NCBI RefSeq assembly: GCF_031755915.1
Contig: NC_083387.1
Coordinates: 6,764,501 to 6,828,500, forward strand
DNA length: 64,000 bases
Direction of reading: 5' to 3'
DNA from: Ziziphus jujuba
Lineage: Eukaryota > Streptophyta > Magnoliopsida > Rosales > Rhamnaceae
The stretch's first letter is position 1, and every line of letters starts with the position of its first letter. The position numbers and the translations under genes were made by a program. Positions 46,113 to 57,200 of this stretch are shown here, piece after piece. A model generated the notes under the pieces. The model ran no database searches. It had not been told where the DNA came from and worked only from the letters and a program-made list of their open reading frames with translations.

Positions 46113-47712
46113 ATGATGAAGCCGTGGAAGGAGCGGGAAAATGAAGTGCCAGACAATGAGAAACAACGGGAGCAAAATCTTTTCAACTTTGGTCAACTTC
46201 ACAACTTTGTGAGTTACCTTATCGAGGAGGCTCAAAAAGATTTTGACCTATTCTATGCCACACTTAGAGTACTACACAAAGCCATGGGTAAACCCTTTAA
46301 GTAAGTCATTTACCAAAATTTTTTGTCCATATTTCTATTTGATGGGTATGTTTTTAGAACGATCAAGGATTATAAAGATTCTTAATCATCTCTTTTGGTC
46401 AATGTAATGACGTCTTGGTTAATGGACACAGTACGGAATCAGTGACAGTAAGCCATGGAAAACCAATTGTTGTATTTGACAATAACTTTTATGATCATCT
46501 AATTAGTTTTTCTTTTTCTGATTATCTAATTTTATTATCACTACTTTTTCAAAACCTGTTTGTGAGTTACAGTAGTGATCGTACATTAAAGTGGAATTAT
46601 GTATACGTGTACGCGATCTTTAAGGAGGTGAATTCTCGAGGTGGTATCCAAAAGGTGAAAAGAAACAAATCATTATATCAAATTTTCAACCAAGTCATGT
46701 AATAAATTGGTTAAAGAGAACTGTTACTGCTGATTTCAAATTGATAATCTTTCTGATCATGTAGGTCATAAAGGAAAATAGGTTGCAAGAGGTTTGCAAG
46801 GCTTTGGGCATCACAGAACAAAAGGACCTATCAACAGAATATTACAAATATCTGCTCGATCAATATGAACTACTGTCCTTCAGGACTGACCAAACTCCGA
46901 AGTCTCCTTCCTCAGGTAAGTGTAATCTCTTTCGATTGCAGATGTTTTAATGAACCCTCTGGTGTAATACCGATGATTTCTCTCTTTCTCCAGATCCTCA
47001 CTTGAGGACGGTCAAACAAGATTTAACAACATCAGAAGCTCTGGTTCACCTAAACTCAGTGCCAAAAGCAGGGGACAACACCACAACAATATCAACATCT
47101 CTTTCATCTGGCTACAAAGGCTCATTAGTAACAACATTTCCAGCAGAGATGCATAGACCAGGAGCAGCATTACAGCAGAATCCAGAATTCCATCTGTCTA
47201 ATACAAAAAGCCCAACTGGGGCTCTTCCACCTAAAGAGGTACGACCAGGGGCAACAACAACAGAGATTCCAGAATCTTTTTTCTCTGATATAGTCTCAGC
47301 CGGATGGAATGTCATATGGAGACCACCAACACAGACCCAACAAGCAACATTACAACAGATTCCAGCATTCCATTCTTCTGATAAGAGAGGCTCACCCCTG
47401 ATAGAGAGGCTAAGCCAGGGGCAACTTCAGAAAGAGATTCCAGAATTTCATTCCTCTAATAAGAGAAGCATATCCATAGGCGATGTCAGATCAAAGGCAC
47501 CACAGAGACGGATTCAAGGAAATGCTGGCGGTGGAAACTTTGAATTGAAGGGAAAACATGTTGGAACCCACAACTGGGGTGGGGATTCATCTTTGGCCAC
47601 AGATCACAAAGACTGGGGCAAAGAACTATATCTAGCTGCAGGACTCAGTTCTAGCAGACCTCTTTCGAAAGCCAAAGGAGTCGAAGACAACCATTTGGAT
47701 GTAAATAAGTAA
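46113..47712 (+). CDS. ARID-domain protein (gene B), rearranged 3' end
   Basis: Exons: 46113-46300, 46573-46654, 46765-46915, 46994-47712; GT/AG borders and phases agree, giving 379 aa. The start follows the CATTTACAG acceptor, as in gene A. ARID domain at residues about 44-112: LFYATLRVLHKAMGK, YVYAIFKEVNSRGGIQKV and the terminal LLDQYELLSF helix. Exon 4 holds the Ser/Pro-rich repeats with PEFHLS, PAFHSS and PEFHSS cores. The gene A equivalents of intron 4, exon 5 and half of intron 5 are missing. Instead exon 4 reads in frame, from QRRIQG, into a duplicated copy of the last-exon tail (NAGGGNFELKGKHVG to DNHLDVNK) and stops. The original last exon survives downstream at 48137-48406. Function as for gene A, presumed nuclear. 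Confidence 0.7.
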
Positions 47713-47798
47713 TTCTTCAATTACAGGAAAAAAATTATTTCCTGGTCTGCCTTCATCCAATGCCAATCATACTGAATACTGACTTCTAATGTAAATTC

Positions 47799-47842
47799 AA
47801 CTCATAACGACAGATGATAGCATACATCTGTCGTTATGAGTT
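47799..47842. repeat. Perfect 18-bp inverted repeat at the duplication breakpoint
   Basis: AACTCATAACGACAGATG (47799-47816), 8-bp spacer, then its exact reverse complement CATCTGTCGTTATGAGTT (47825-47842). The other copy of the duplication (near 48495-48522) has only the first arm. A fold-back template switch explains it. Confidence 0.9.
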
Positions 47843-48136
47843 TCTAGCAAAAAAAGGGCATCTATACTTTTCCAGCAAAAAAAAAAAAGAAGGGCATCTA
47901 TACTTCCTACCTCTCCTCTTATTGCTTGACTGAGTTTCTATATGTTCAAAGTGTGCTATTTGTTACATTATTGCATCATTTTATTTTCAAAACAGAAGAT
48001 TATTGGCATGCATACTTCATTCAGAGGCACACTTCTTTTTTGTCGTAATTAGTTAAAAATAAAATAAAAATAAAAAATAAAAAATTAGCCCTGCTATCAC
48101 ATATTGGGAATCTTATGCTATTTTCTTAATGAGCAG

Positions 48137-48406
48137 AAGGAGCTTGTGGGTACAAATTTAGATGGAAAAGATAAAGTTGGTACAAATTCATATCCTGGGA
48201 TAGGACCCGAAGGAAATGCTAGCGGTGGAAACTTTGAATTGAAGGGAAAACATGTTGGAACCCACAACTGGGGTGGGGATTCATCTTTGGCCACAGATCA
48301 CAAAGACTGGGGCAAAGAACTATATCTAGCTGCAGGACTCAGTTCTAGCAGACCTCTTTCGAAAGCCAAAGGAGTCGAAGACAACCATTTGGATGTAAAT
48401 AAGTAA
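48137..48406 (+). pseudogene. Orphaned original last exon of ARID gene B
   Basis: Acceptor GAGCAG at 48131-48136, then 90 codons to a stop at 48404-48406, parallel to gene A exon 6 (VGTNLDGKDKVGTNSY at the start). It needs a phase-0 donor, supplied by exon 5 in gene A. Gene B has no exon 5, and exon 4 has lost its donor, so this exon has no obvious splice partner. Alternative transcripts cannot be excluded. Confidence 0.65.
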
Positions 48407-49174
48407 TTCTTCAATTACAGGAAAAAAATTATTTCCTGGTCTGCCTTCATCCAATGCCAATCATACTGAATACTGACTTCTAATGTAAATTCAACTCATA
48501 ACGACAGATGATAGCATACATCGTTTCATATCCATAAACTTCTTTACTGCAAGAACTATACATAATGTGAAATATCATATCTTTTTTTATTTCTTTTGAG
48601 CATCAAATTTTCTCATCGTGTAGCATATTTTGAAGTTTACATATCTGTATCTTTTCCCTTCCTGTTCAAAATTTCAGAAACCATATGTCTAACAAATAAC
48701 TAATTATTTTGCCATAAAGCATCTAAACAAGAATTTCACCAAAATATAAATAAATAAGAAATTAAGCTAGAAAGAGTAATATAGCGGAAACTTGTCCAGA
48801 AAGAAAATGATGGAATTCTTCTTTCTCCCATACTTAGGACCTCATGGAAATAATCGAAGTTAGTTATCAGGTTATCAAATCAACTAGCTCCCTACCAACA
48901 CCAAACTTAAAATTAAGATCACTCAAGTAGTGTAACTTATTGAAAAATTTAATTAAATTCATGGACTTATAACCACATTAAAAATAATCGTAACTACTGA
49001 AACTTTTTTGATAATTTAGTTTACAATGTCAAGCCAATTTACATGTTAAAGGCTGACCAGAAGAATCCTAGCACAGCCTTTATACTATCTGCAAGCTATT
49101 AATTATCCACATACAAAAATCAATATATTAAGCAATAAAAAGGTACAAAATTATCTCTCTCACCTCAGCATTCA
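48407..49174. other. Spacer between convergent ARID gene B and PPR gene
   Basis: 3' flanks of both genes, homologous to 20914-21640. GACCAGAAGAATCCTAGCACAG at 49055 marks the block that recurs in every copy of the unit. No gene of its own. Confidence 0.6.
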
Positions 49175-51802
49175 TCAGAAGTCAGGCTTCTCCCTCTGCA
49201 AAGGAGTAATTTGACTTATTTCTGCTGACCCCATAAGATATCGGAGTTCTTTTGCATGGCTATCCATCCTATTGGCTGTATATGCTTTAATCATGGTTCT
49301 GTATGTAACTTTATCAGGCTTACATCCTTTCTGCTCCATCATCTCCAGAACCCCCTTCATCTCGGTGAAGCATCCCAGCCTTCCATAAGCATCTACCAGA
49401 CAGTTAAAAAATACAGTATCCAGCATTACATCTGTATTCTCAATTATTCGCAAAACACTTGCAATCTTTTCAGGTCTACCCGCTAGCCCATAAGCCCTTA
49501 TGAGTGAGCAAAATGTGACACAACTTGGCTTGATCCTCTCTGACTGCATTAGTCTGAATAAATATTCCATCTGTTTTAAATCTCCAGCCCTCCCAAATGC
49601 GTCTATTACCACATTGTACGTAACAATCGTCCATGAATAATGGTATTTCTGCATGTATTCCATAACGGCACTCATTTTCTCATAATTCCCAGTTTTTCCA
49701 TAGGAATCTAGGAGTATGTTGAAGGTCTTGATGTTGGGTTGGATCCCAGCACTCTGAAACTTTTCATAACACATCTCCATTGTTTCTATCTGCCCACTGC
49801 TGCCAAAGGCTCTTAGTGTGGAATTCATGGTCCAAACATCAGGCTCACAATCCTCTTCTTGAAGCATTTCCACTAGGGTTGTTTCCATCTCTGCAAACCT
49901 ATAAGGAGACGGTAAGAAAAAGTTATTTCTCTAATATTGGAAAAGAAATATCAAACTCCATCTGATTGATATGAATGCAGAGAAATGTATATGAGAGAGA
50001 AACCAAATCTCTTCCTCACTAATCCACTAGAAGCGATAAGCGATGCCTACTACTTGTTCACCCTTCCTCAAACACAGAAGGATATGCCCTTCCCCTCTTC
50101 TCTAGTTCTTTTTTGCTTTCTTGATTGCCAAGAAATGGAAATAAATTTTCACGTATTGATTCAATGAAATTCTTAATATTCACAGCAACCACGTGGAGAA
50201 TTAAAAATTTTCAAAACGAGAAATGTGTGTGACAACATACTTTCTGGCTTTCCCATAGGCATCAATGAGGATATTGTATGTGACAGTGTTGGGTCTCAAC
50301 CCCTGAGTTTCCATGTCAGAAAGCAAAGCCTGAACTTTATCGAACGCAAAAATGTGCAGACATGATTTAATTAGGATGGTATAAGTGTGGACATCAGGCT
50401 GACATTGTGGTGTACTCTTCATCTGCTCAAGTAGAGAGAATGCTTTGTCAAAGAGACCACTCCTGCTGTAGGCAGACAGAAGAGCAGTACAGGATTCATG
50501 GTTGACAGCACAGCCTTCATCAATCATTTCTTGAAAGAGTTCATGGGCTTTTTCTGGTTGCTTGCATTTTCCAAGCATGACAATCAGCTTGATATACACA
50601 CCCGAGTTTGGCCTGTACCAGAGCTGCTCTCTCAGTAGTTCAAAAACCTGGAAATATATTAAATCCCAACACCATGAGAAGGACATTCTGCCGGAAAAAG
50701 AAATTAATATTTGGCCAACTAAAAAGATTTTAAATTTTTGTACCCGATCAATGATTAAAAAAACAAAAAACTCCAAAATATAGCAACAAAAGTAATAAAT
50801 AAACTATGAATTCAGATGCTAGAAATTTAGCGCCATAATTTCCAATAAAAAAAAGTTCTCAAAATTACAACTTTTCCTCATACCCAACTGCTTATTTATC
50901 ACTTATTCACCCAAAAAAAATATATATATATATCTTATTTATCACTTATCCTATACTTTTATTTCCCTATTTTTATATTTTTAGGCTCCTTACTTATTTA
51001 TCACTTATCCTATACTTTTATTTCCCTATTTTTATATTTTTAGGCTCCTTACTTATTTATCACTTATCCTATACTTTTATTTCCCTATTTTTATATTTTT
51101 AGGCTCCTTACTTATTTATCACTTATCCTATACTTTTATTTCCCTATTTTTATATTTTTTGGCTCCTTACTTCGATGCCAATTAGTTTGTTTTTTCTTTT
51201 TCTTTTTTTTCTTTTTTTTTTAAGGAATATGTTTTGCTCCACTATTTCATTAATCTTGTATTATCTGGTTTAAAGAAAAATAATAATAATATATATATAT
51301 ATATAAAAAAAATAAAAATAAATAAAAAAAATAAAAAGAATGAAAGAGAGAGACGGACCTTGAGAGCAGATTCCCAACGCAAAGCCGTGATTCTCTCATG
51401 GAGAGCTTCAAGGACAGTCCTGGGAAGCAATTTTTTAGAATTGCTGGGGCCTCCCTTCTTCTCAATGAGGGCTTTGGTGGCCTCCCTCCGCAGTATCACC
51501 GAAATGGCTTTCCTTGAAGCTATCTTCCTGCTCACCTCCTCTTTTCTCTCCCTCGTTTCCTTCTCTTTTAGCTTCTCGATATCTATTATTCTTCCTCTGC
51601 TGACAGTTAATGCTTCAGTTTTTCCAGCATTACCATTAGCGGCAAATGAAGAAGAATAAGAAGAAGAAGAAGAAGAAGAAGATGAATTGGCTTCGTTTAC
51701 GGCCCTAGGTGTAGATTGTGACCGTACGCTTATCAATTCAATAGCTGGTCTTCGATTCACCGATGGCGGGAATGGATGGGTGGGACTCGAAAGTGAAGCC
51801 AT
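49175..51802 (-). CDS. Chloroplast P-type PPR protein, At5g48730 orthologue
   Basis: Exons on the minus strand: 51802-51359, 50647-50241, 49898-49175, 524 aa, phases agree. The start is the ATG of MASLSSPTHPFPPS, which resembles a plastid transit peptide with a Ser-rich stretch; an in-frame Met four codons upstream (51814) is less likely. The sequence follows Arabidopsis At5g48730 closely (LLPRTVLEALHERITALRWE, KLIVMLGKCKQPEKAHELFQ, EYMQKYHYSWTIVTYNVVID). About ten 35-aa pentatricopeptide repeats span residues about 150-500; no DYW or E domain, so it is a P-class RNA-binding protein expected to act on organellar transcripts. It ends in KPDF as in the Arabidopsis protein. It faces ARID gene B tail to tail. 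A gutted duplicate lies at 21600-22460. Confidence 0.93.
50930..51170 (+). repeat. 59-bp tandem repeat, four copies, in PPR intron 1
   Basis: The unit, from TTATTTATCACTTATCCTAT to GGCTCCTTAC, recurs at exact 59-bp spacing (GGCTCC at 50984, 51043, 51102 and 51161). The PPR remnant at about 21950-22015 has one diverged unit, so the expansion followed the duplication. Confidence 0.9.
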
Positions 51803-52170
51803 GAAATGGAGCAACGGAGAATGAGTCCAGGACGAAGCTTATAATATTTAGCTCTTTTTCGGTCTTCTTCCTTTTTTATTTTCAAGCATAAAATAATAAA
51901 ACATCGTTTTAGTTTTTGGGGAAAATTTGTAATTGAAGAACCATGAACAACAGACCGAGAGAAACTTAAAACGGGGCCGTGTTGAATATCGACGAGTCGA
52001 GAGTGGAGACTACAGAGACGTAAAACCGGGCTTTGCAGATGACCCTAGGCCTCTACCTCATCAAGGGAAGACAAGATATTGTCACATTGCTTTCGTCATT
52101 TTTTAAAACTGGGCCAAAATGGGCTCCTTCTTTCATTATAAAGTGGCCCAATTCTATCGTTTGGTTTAGC
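51803..52170 (-). promoter_or_regulatory. Upstream region of the PPR gene
   Basis: Homologous to 22215-22510 upstream of the PPR remnant (AAAACGG and TGTTGAATA blocks, then ACTGGGC.AAATGGGCTC and AAGTGGCC). The conserved GGGCCAAAATGGGCTCC element resembles the telo-box/site II GGGCC(C/A) motifs of plant housekeeping promoters. It marks the right edge of the duplicated unit. Confidence 0.45.
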
Positions 52171-53125
52171 TTTGTCTCATCTTCACTTATGCGACAATTA
52201 TTATTTATTTATTTTTTGGACAAACTTAAGCCATAATTTAATACTTGTTCTTCTAATAACTAAAAAATGTAATCAAGTTTGCCCCATCCATATTATCATA
52301 CAATCAACAGTAAAATTAGATGTTACCTTTTTTTCTTTTAATTTTTTGGGACAAGAAAAAAGAAAAATTAGATGAAAACAAATTTTTGCCTGACAATACA
52401 AGTGCTCCAATACTAATTCGGATTAGGGTGGTTTTTCCTTTTTCGTAATACAGTCGCTTGGCATTTCTTTCTTTCCTTTTTTTATTTTTCAGGAGACAAA
52501 AACATAGAGATTAGACGCTATTCAATGCGGTTCAGATTCAGCTTAAGCTACTCATCATCCTATCGGCTCAAAACAGACTTAAGGCAAACTTCATAGTTCC
52601 GGTACAAGATAATGAAAATGGTCGTGGTCTAAAAGATGCTATGATCATGATTATCAAATACCACGTTCAAATTCAATGGCAGACAACAAACTCTTTCCTG
52701 TTGTTCTCCCCACAAGAGGGATTACAAGGATAGAATATTCTATGCTCGTGAGTATTATGTTGGTGGAAGAGAAAAATAATAACATTGTTTAAAGGTAGTG
52801 AACTATGAGTTCTCAATGAACAATGATATCCCTGTGCAACCATTTTCGATATTGATCTCCCAAACTATTAATCCAGCCTAATTGATTTATGGTATGGTTT
52901 TCCAAGCAATTTCAAGCAATCAAAACAATTCCAAAGAGAATTAATTTTCATTCCAAATCACAGATGAAGTTCAAAAAGGTTCAAAAGCCAACATCGATGC
53001 ATTCCAACACAAAAGCACATAAGTGTGACCCAATCACACCAGAAACCCAAATTTGATTTAGATTCAAATTTCAATATTTCCTACTCTAAACTCATACTTC
53101 ACAATTACCACCAGCACCCACCATT
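52171..53125. other. Intergenic, nothing identified
   Basis: T-rich at 52321-52350 and otherwise unremarkable. The last part is the 3' UTR of the SERF-like gene to its left in transcription (53126-53424, minus). Confidence 0.4.
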
Positions 53126-54060
53126 TTATTTTTTACCACCAACACCAACAGCATTGTTCCCTCCTGCACCCTGCGCAGCTTTCCTAGCGGTTTTTTCTTG
53201 AAGTGCTTTTGCGTCCCTGCACACCCACCAAAACAAAATTAATCACGTATTAAGCCAATTACGAAGATTAAATAGCACAAATTATGAAGATTAGAGAGAG
53301 AACGAATTGGGACCTTTCTCGGCGTTGTTCAGGAGTTAATCCGTCGTTTTTGGGCTGCTTACGCTTGTTTCCTGCCCTGGCCTGAGCCCTTTCACGGTCT
53401 TTGTCTCTTTGGTTACCGCGTTCGCTTCAGTTAAAGACAAAACAAAAACACAGAAAAATCACAAAACAAAACCATTTCCTCGACATTGCATACGCTAATT
53501 ATCAAATCCCTAAAAGCTTTAGTTTGGTTGCCGAGAAATCGCGCAACGGATTAGACATCAAAAGCTCAATCTTTGGGACTTCATATGTTAATAAATTAAT
53601 AAACAATCACAATTCAATAACGAGGGGAAAATCACAAAACAAAGAACCAAAAATAAATAAATAAATAAAACCAAATATCTTTAACTCAATTTCACGGCAA
53701 TCAAACAGTTAAGAGGGTCAAAATCAAAATAGAAAAGAAATAATTTGATCCAAGGTCGAGGCAACCAACAGATCGAAGGATATGAGACATTATGGGAGGG
53801 GGGACGTAGCAGAAACAGCGAAACTATACCCACACCGAAACAAAACCCCTGTAACTGACACGGAATTACGCAACCATCAATGAATGATTGAACCGACATA
53901 ATAACCAGATCTTTCCAAACAAGCATTAGAGAGAGAGAGAGACGGGGGGAAGCGAAAAAGATACCTGATCGAAGTTCTGAGCTCAGATATCAGAATTCAG
54001 AAGTGGAAAAGGATTATGTGGTTTTGTTTGACACAAGCTCAAGCCGCTCGGAACGCTAAA
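53126..54060 (-). CDS. SERF/4F5-family small basic protein
   Basis: Two coding exons on the minus strand: 53424-53314 and 53216-53126 (GT/AG, phases agree). They encode RGNQRDKDRERAQARAGNK, then the conserved DGLTPEQRRERDAKALQEK, and a Gly/Lys-rich tail ending in GGKK. This is the 4F5/small EDRK-rich factor family: short, highly charged proteins; animal SERF promotes amyloid formation, and the plant role is little known. A leader exon probably ends at 53965 (TTCGATCAG before GTATCT) but contains no ATG, and exon 2 begins one base before its first whole codon. The start codon must therefore lie in a small exon I did not find, or the splice differs. Codons upstream of RGNQ are unresolved. Confidence 0.75.
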
Positions 54061-56286
54061 AAGGCCAAGCTGTTCTTAACCAGTTGGTGCATAGAAGACT
54101 CGAGAAGCCGCATCTTTCTTTTTTTTTTTTTTTTTTTTTTTTTCAATACTTGAAGATTTGTGATTGGGGTGTGTGGAATCCTACAGTTATTTTTTTATTG
54201 ACTAAATGATTTTGTACGTGGATGAATATCAGCCCTCCGATTGATTTCTGCTTTGGAATTAGATTCGTTTATGAGCGTTCTTTGTTTCCATTCCAATTGG
54301 GCTACATTTGGGCTCAGAGCCTAGAGGACATAAGGCTTCTCTTTTGAGTTGTGGATCTAAAGCCAGAATGCTCGCCCTGTTTAAAGATTGATGTTTCTAA
54401 ATGCAAACCAACATTTTTTTCTCTTTAACAAATAATTAAAAAATTTGATATTATTTAGCTTTTAAAACAATAAATTGTATTAAAAACAAAACCAAACAAC
54501 CAAAACCAAACTCTTTATAAAACAGCAAATTTTTGTGAACCAGCCAACTCTGGAATACATTTGAATCCAACTGAAGCCCAATGTAAACTCATTTCAAATG
54601 TGAATAGTTGAAACCACTATGAGAGACACCACCAATTTGGTGCAAAGCCAAAATCCCTTTGATGGATAAGTTAGTTTGAAGACAAAATTTGATAGCAAGT
54701 TTTGCTGAACATGGATGTAAAAGCTGCTTTAAATGGGGATTTTGGGGACCATTTATAGGAGGTCCAAGAACTTTAGCCTCAGCAGTGAGTTGATTGCCAT
54801 GTGACCTACTTATTATTCCCTAACAACTTTTTAGCTACCCCTAACATTGACTTCCTGCCTGTCACTCCTTGAGGATGTCTATTGCATTTGCAAGCGGAAT
54901 ATTTCTGATTGGTACATACTACATACCCTTTCTGGTCAGTCCTGTGTGGCATTATTATTAATTCTATTCCAATTAAATTTAAGATTATTATATATTCATC
55001 CATTATCTCTTTCTCATTTTTAGTTTTTTTTTTTTTTTTTTATTGGGTAAATTTCTCAAAAATTTTTCCTTTATCCTTTTCTTCAACTAAATATTCCCTG
55101 GGCATTGCAAATATTTTCACTAATTTTTTAAATACAACATGTTCTTAGCCGATTTGGTTTTGGATACCGTGGTTGAAAACGCAATGATGAAAACTTTTTA
55201 GCAATCATCTCTCCCACTCACTAATAATCATTACTTTCTTGATTATCATTAAAGCATATGCAAGCGTAATCTTTCACTTATTACCCCCCAAAAGCAAAAA
55301 AAGTGTAATCTTTCATCCTTTTCCTTTTTATCTTTACATTTTTATCCTTTTTTTCTTTCTTCTTTTTTTTTTTTTTTTTTTTTTTTTTTTGGTGGCTTCT
55401 TATGCACATGAAATCGATTCTCTATAATTTTGTCTATTTGCATTATTCCAATTCAAGATTTTTTTTTTTAAATGCAAGCTTCATAAAATTAATCCCAGTT
55501 TGAACATGTCATCCCCCCTTTTTTTCTTTTTTTTCTTTTTTTTCTTTTTCAGTTGAAGAGAAATAGACCATAAATGTGTACTTAAAAAAGTTGGTCACGC
55601 ATGTTAATTCATCATTATTGATCACATCGAGATTAAGGAATAGTAGATCAACTGCATTATCCAACTCATGTACAAAGAGAATTAAATTCGGATTGGATTA
55701 CCAACTTAAAAAATCTTATAATATATTCAAAGAGGAATCTCTATTTGTCTTTTAGGTGGTAATTTTGGTGCAACTTTTATAGTAAAAAAATGTAAAATAA
55801 AAAATTCTTAGCCTGCCTTAATATAATAAATTTGGATTATGTACATTACTTATAATTTAATAGGAATTACTTATAATTATAAAGTATAAACAAATGCTTA
55901 TTGGATAAAATCAATAATAACAATAATGAGATGGGTTGTATATTCACAACCACTTCAAACTGCCAACTTCCAAAAAAAAAAAATATGGGACAAAGCTTCC
56001 GTGGCAGCTTGGTCGGTGTCCAAACTGGTAAGCAGGGCAAAATAATATAACCAAAAGTCCACCGTTTATTTATTATTAAAAAAAAGAAGAAAAAAAAAAG
56101 AACAAAAACATAAAGTAATGTCTACCATCGGAGAAAATCTTGCATGCCACTGTATTACCATGTCAGATCATCCACTTCCATTAGTTTATTGCTACAAATT
56201 TATATATTTAACATTTGTTTTTCAATTTATTTTGTCATTTAAAATATCCAACTTACTGTTTAATTTTTTTGAAAATATGATACACT

Positions 56287-56321
<35 letters not shown>

Positions 56322-57200
56322 ATGGGGCTCTTTTCTCTTTCGCAATAACTTCGTATCTGCAATTTCATAAATAACTCAAACAGCAACGGTCGAAAACAAT
56401 AGCGGACATGCAAGCCAAATTTCACACGCATAAACCTCCCATGGAGAAACCAAAGTCTTAAGCTTTTGTTATTTTATTTTATTTTTTAATCTTTAGGTGA
56501 TAAATGAAATGTGGGAACAAATTTGGAATACTGATGCTCTGTTATAAGCTATACTTCACCATATTTCTAAGCTTTGAAGTTTTTTTTTGTATATATATTT
56601 TTTTTATCTGCAGGAGGTGAATAAAATGTTGCTTCGCATTTGGGATCTCTAAATGATTAGTTTTATTTTATTACTTTTGTAAAAATTATCAATTAAATTT
56701 GATATTAGACAAATGAAAATTTGGATCTGATGTTCCTTTGGTTTTTTCTTTTACTGGTAAAATTTTTTATCAAACTTTCCAGCAAAAAAAAGATAAAAAA
56801 AAAAAATCATCAAACTTATTTGAAGACTTTTTGTCTTTAGATTTGGCCATCCATCGGTATGCAGAACCTGCAAAATAAATATTTATAAAGCCTTCAACAT
56901 GCCTATTTGATACGTTTTGTGATCTACTTCATAATATATAGTACATTTGATAGTGTATCTAGTACACTAATTAAGCTCTGAGGCCTAACCCGGTGATATG
57001 CAAGATTTTCTCCTACCATCGACCAAACAAAACGTAGCTAAACATTCTTTTATGATTCTGTTTAACAACGTGCTACAGAAATTCTTTTCATTTAAAAGAA
57101 ATATTTTGTTATATAAAACAATTTTTAAATGTACGACGATACGCAGTAACAAGACGGTTAAATTACAAAAATATACTAATTCAAGATGGTTAAACAATTG
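54061..57200. other. Intergenic DNA
   Basis: No gene recognised. Poly-T runs lie at 54118-54143, 55026-55042, 55360-55391 and elsewhere; an (AT)n tract at 56290-56317. The region next to 54061-54130 is likely the SERF promoter. A TTTGGTGCAAAGCC-type stretch at 54636 shows no coding content. Confidence 0.45.

Larger units (their letters stand above)
47516..48522 (+). repeat. 313-bp direct duplication at the 3' end of gene B
   Basis: 47516-47828 and 48210-48522 are the same length and nearly identical; I see one substitution (GGCGG versus AGCGG). The copies cover the C-terminal tail, the stop codon and 3' flank. Copy 1 starts at an AAGG shared by both junctions and ends in an 18-bp palindrome. 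Confidence 0.9.

Noticed and set aside
48104..48406. A separate 100-codon gene after ARID gene B
   Set aside because: It is the original last exon of gene B with its acceptor at 48131-48136, homologous to gene A exon 6, not an independent gene.
51234..51659. 141-codon plus-strand frame opposite PPR exon 1
   Set aside because: Antisense of the PPR exon joined to AT-rich intron; Lys/Asn runs at its start come from simple sequence.
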